A stretch of DNA of 6,508 bases from the NCBI GenBank assembly GCA_016184235.1, contig JACPDC010000112.1:1-6508 (forward strand), read 5' to 3'. The notes below the pieces were generated by a model, which was not told the DNA's origin, did not search any database, and was given only the letters and a program-made list of their open reading frames with translations. Shown here in pieces: positions 5,468-6,508 of this stretch. The first letter of the stretch is position 1, and each line of letters opens with the position of its first letter. Origin of the DNA: Deltaproteobacteria bacterium (GTDB taxonomy: Bacteria; Desulfobacterota; Binatia; UBA9968). A program made the position numbers and the translations under genes.

Positions 5468-6508
5468 CTACCGTATCGCTTGCAAGAAAGAGGTTATTTC
5501 CGGGATCATCTCGTGCCAATCCCGGCTGCGAGGGGAAAAAGAGAGGCGTCCCTCGGGGGAAAGGCGATAGCGGCCCTTATCCCTGCCTATGAGATTCAGG
5601 AGGCGCTCCACCTGGACCGGGGAGTCCGGATGGAAGAGGAGCGAGAGCCTGCCGTCGTGGTAACTGATCTGCTGGACCAGATAATCCTTGAGCACGCGGC
5701 GGAGATGCATCACCAGGAAGAGATTCGCCACCTCGGAAGAGCAGGGACCGAAGCGATCCTGGATCTCCTCTCTGAGGCTCTCTAGTTCCTCGACGTCCCT
5801 GAAGCTTGCCAGGCGCTTGTAAAAGAGCAGCCGCTGGTTGGTGTCGGGGATGTATTCTTGCGGGAAATAGGCCGGTATCCCGAGCCGGATCTCGGGCTCG
5901 ACCTCGGGCCTGAGCGCCTCGCCCTTCAGCTCGCGCACGGCCCGCTCCATCATCTGGGTGTAGAGCTCGAAGCCGACGGCGGTGATGTGGCCGGACTGCT
6001 GTTTTCCAAGGAGGTTTCCGGCCCCGCGGATCTCCAGATCGTGCAGCGCCAGCTTGAAGCCGCCCCCCAGCTCGTCCAACTCCTGCAGCGCCTTCAACCT
6101 CCTCTCGGCGTCGCGCGTGATGGTCTTCTCTCCGGGGATCAGCAGGTAGGCATAGGCGCGGCGGTGCGAGCGCCCGACGCGGCCCCGCAGCTGATAGAGC
6201 TGGGCCAATCCGAACTTGTCGGCCCGGTTGATGATGATGGTATTGGCATTGGGAAAATCGAGCCCGGATTCGATGATGGCGGAACAGACGAGCATTTGCG
6301 CGCGCCCGTCCAGGAAGTCGAGCATGACCTTCTCCAGCTCGCGCGGCCGCATCTGGCCGTGGGCCACGGCGATCCGCGCCTCCGGGATCAGGTCGGCGAG
6401 CTTCTGGGCCATGCGCGAGATGGTCTCGACTCGATTGTGCAGAAAAAAGATCTGGCCGCCCCGCTCCAGCTCGCGCAGCGCGGCGTCGCGGATCACCCCC
6501 TCGTCGTA
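5468..6508 (-). CDS. mfd: Transcription-repair coupling factor Mfd, C-terminal part (5' end outside window)
   Basis: Mfd is an ATP-dependent DNA translocase that pushes stalled RNA polymerase off DNA and recruits UvrA to the lesion. About 346 of a usual ~1,150 residues are visible; the gene enters from the right edge already in frame (first codons Y-D-E-G-V-I-R-D), so the internal GTG at 6496 is not a real start. Seen in the fragment: the second RecA-like helicase domain with AHGQMRPRELEKVM (about 6361-6320), IIESGLDFPNANTIII, and motif VI QLRGRVGRS (6193-6167) with its arginine residues. Then come the LHDLEIRGAGNLLGKQQSGH motif shared by Mfd proteins and the C-terminal TRCF (D7) domain, which in known Mfd proteins masks the UvrA-binding surface. 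The protein ends normally with SFLQAIR and a TAG stop. surA follows after 58 bp on the same strand. Family assignment is very secure from direct resemblance to E. coli Mfd. Confidence 0.97.
   Translation of the reverse strand, partial: YDEGVIRDAALRELERGGQIFFLHNRVETISRMAQKLADLIPEARIAVAHGQMRPRELEKVMLDFLDGRAQMLVCSAIIESGLDFPNANTIIINRADKFGLAQLYQLRGRVGRSHRRAYAYLLIPGEKTITRDAERRLKALQELDELGGGFKLALHDLEIRGAGNLLGKQQSGHITAVGFELYTQMMERAVRELKGEALRPEVEPEIRLGIPAYFPQEYIPDTNQRLLFYKRLASFRDVEELESLREEIQDRFGPCSSEVANLFLVMHLRRVLKDYLVQQISYHDGRLSLLFHPDSPVQVERLLNLIGRDKGRYRLSPEGRLSFSPRSRDWHEMIPEITSFLQAIR

Noticed and set aside
1..6508. CRISPR array, tRNA/rRNA genes, phage or defence system
   Set aside because: No regularly spaced long repeats, no tRNA-like cloverleaf and no integrase, transposase, nuclease-toxin or phage-like coding sequence was seen; coding space is filled by five housekeeping genes.

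Overview
The window carries five genes, all read from the minus strand. In transcription order (right to left) they are the 3' part of mfd, a SurA-type periplasmic chaperone/peptidyl-prolyl isomerase, pdxA, a phosphomannomutase/phosphoglucomutase, and the 5' part of uvrA. DNA is GC-rich, and long antisense open frames opposite the genes are codon-bias shadows. The SurA-PdxA pair, a diderm-type periplasmic chaperone and the Mfd/UvrA repair pair suggest a Gram-negative bacterium. A Desulfobacterota-like or related uncultured environmental lineage would fit, but this placement is inference with low confidence.

Layout: mfd enters from the right edge and stops at 5468. A 58-bp gap with two small perfect inverted repeats leads to surA (5409-4084). 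A 163-bp gap follows. It holds a dense cluster of inverted repeats directly after the surA stop and a weak promoter candidate before pdxA (3920-2907). pdxA overlaps the phosphohexomutase gene (2910-1555) by 4 bp (ATGA), with a strong Shine-Dalgarno for the second gene inside the end of the first. A short region with an 8-nt tandem repeat and a nested perfect hairpin separates this gene from uvrA, whose conserved start is at 1495; uvrA runs off the left edge.

Working together: Mfd removes stalled RNA polymerase and recruits UvrA, so transcription-coupled and global nucleotide excision repair genes bracket the cluster. SurA folds outer-membrane proteins, PdxA makes the vitamin B6 precursor, and the phosphohexomutase supplies sugar phosphates for envelope polysaccharides. 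This is a housekeeping cluster, not an obvious accessory island or new system.

The most interesting points are in uvrA and in the gaps. uvrA has a one-base frame disruption near 810-823. About 100 codons downstream of that region are also missing compared with E. coli UvrA, matching the place where the DNA-binding insertion domain normally sits. SurA has one parvulin domain and a roughly 115-residue C-terminal extension I do not recognise. The surA-pdxA gap resembles a mobile or dispersed palindromic intergenic element.
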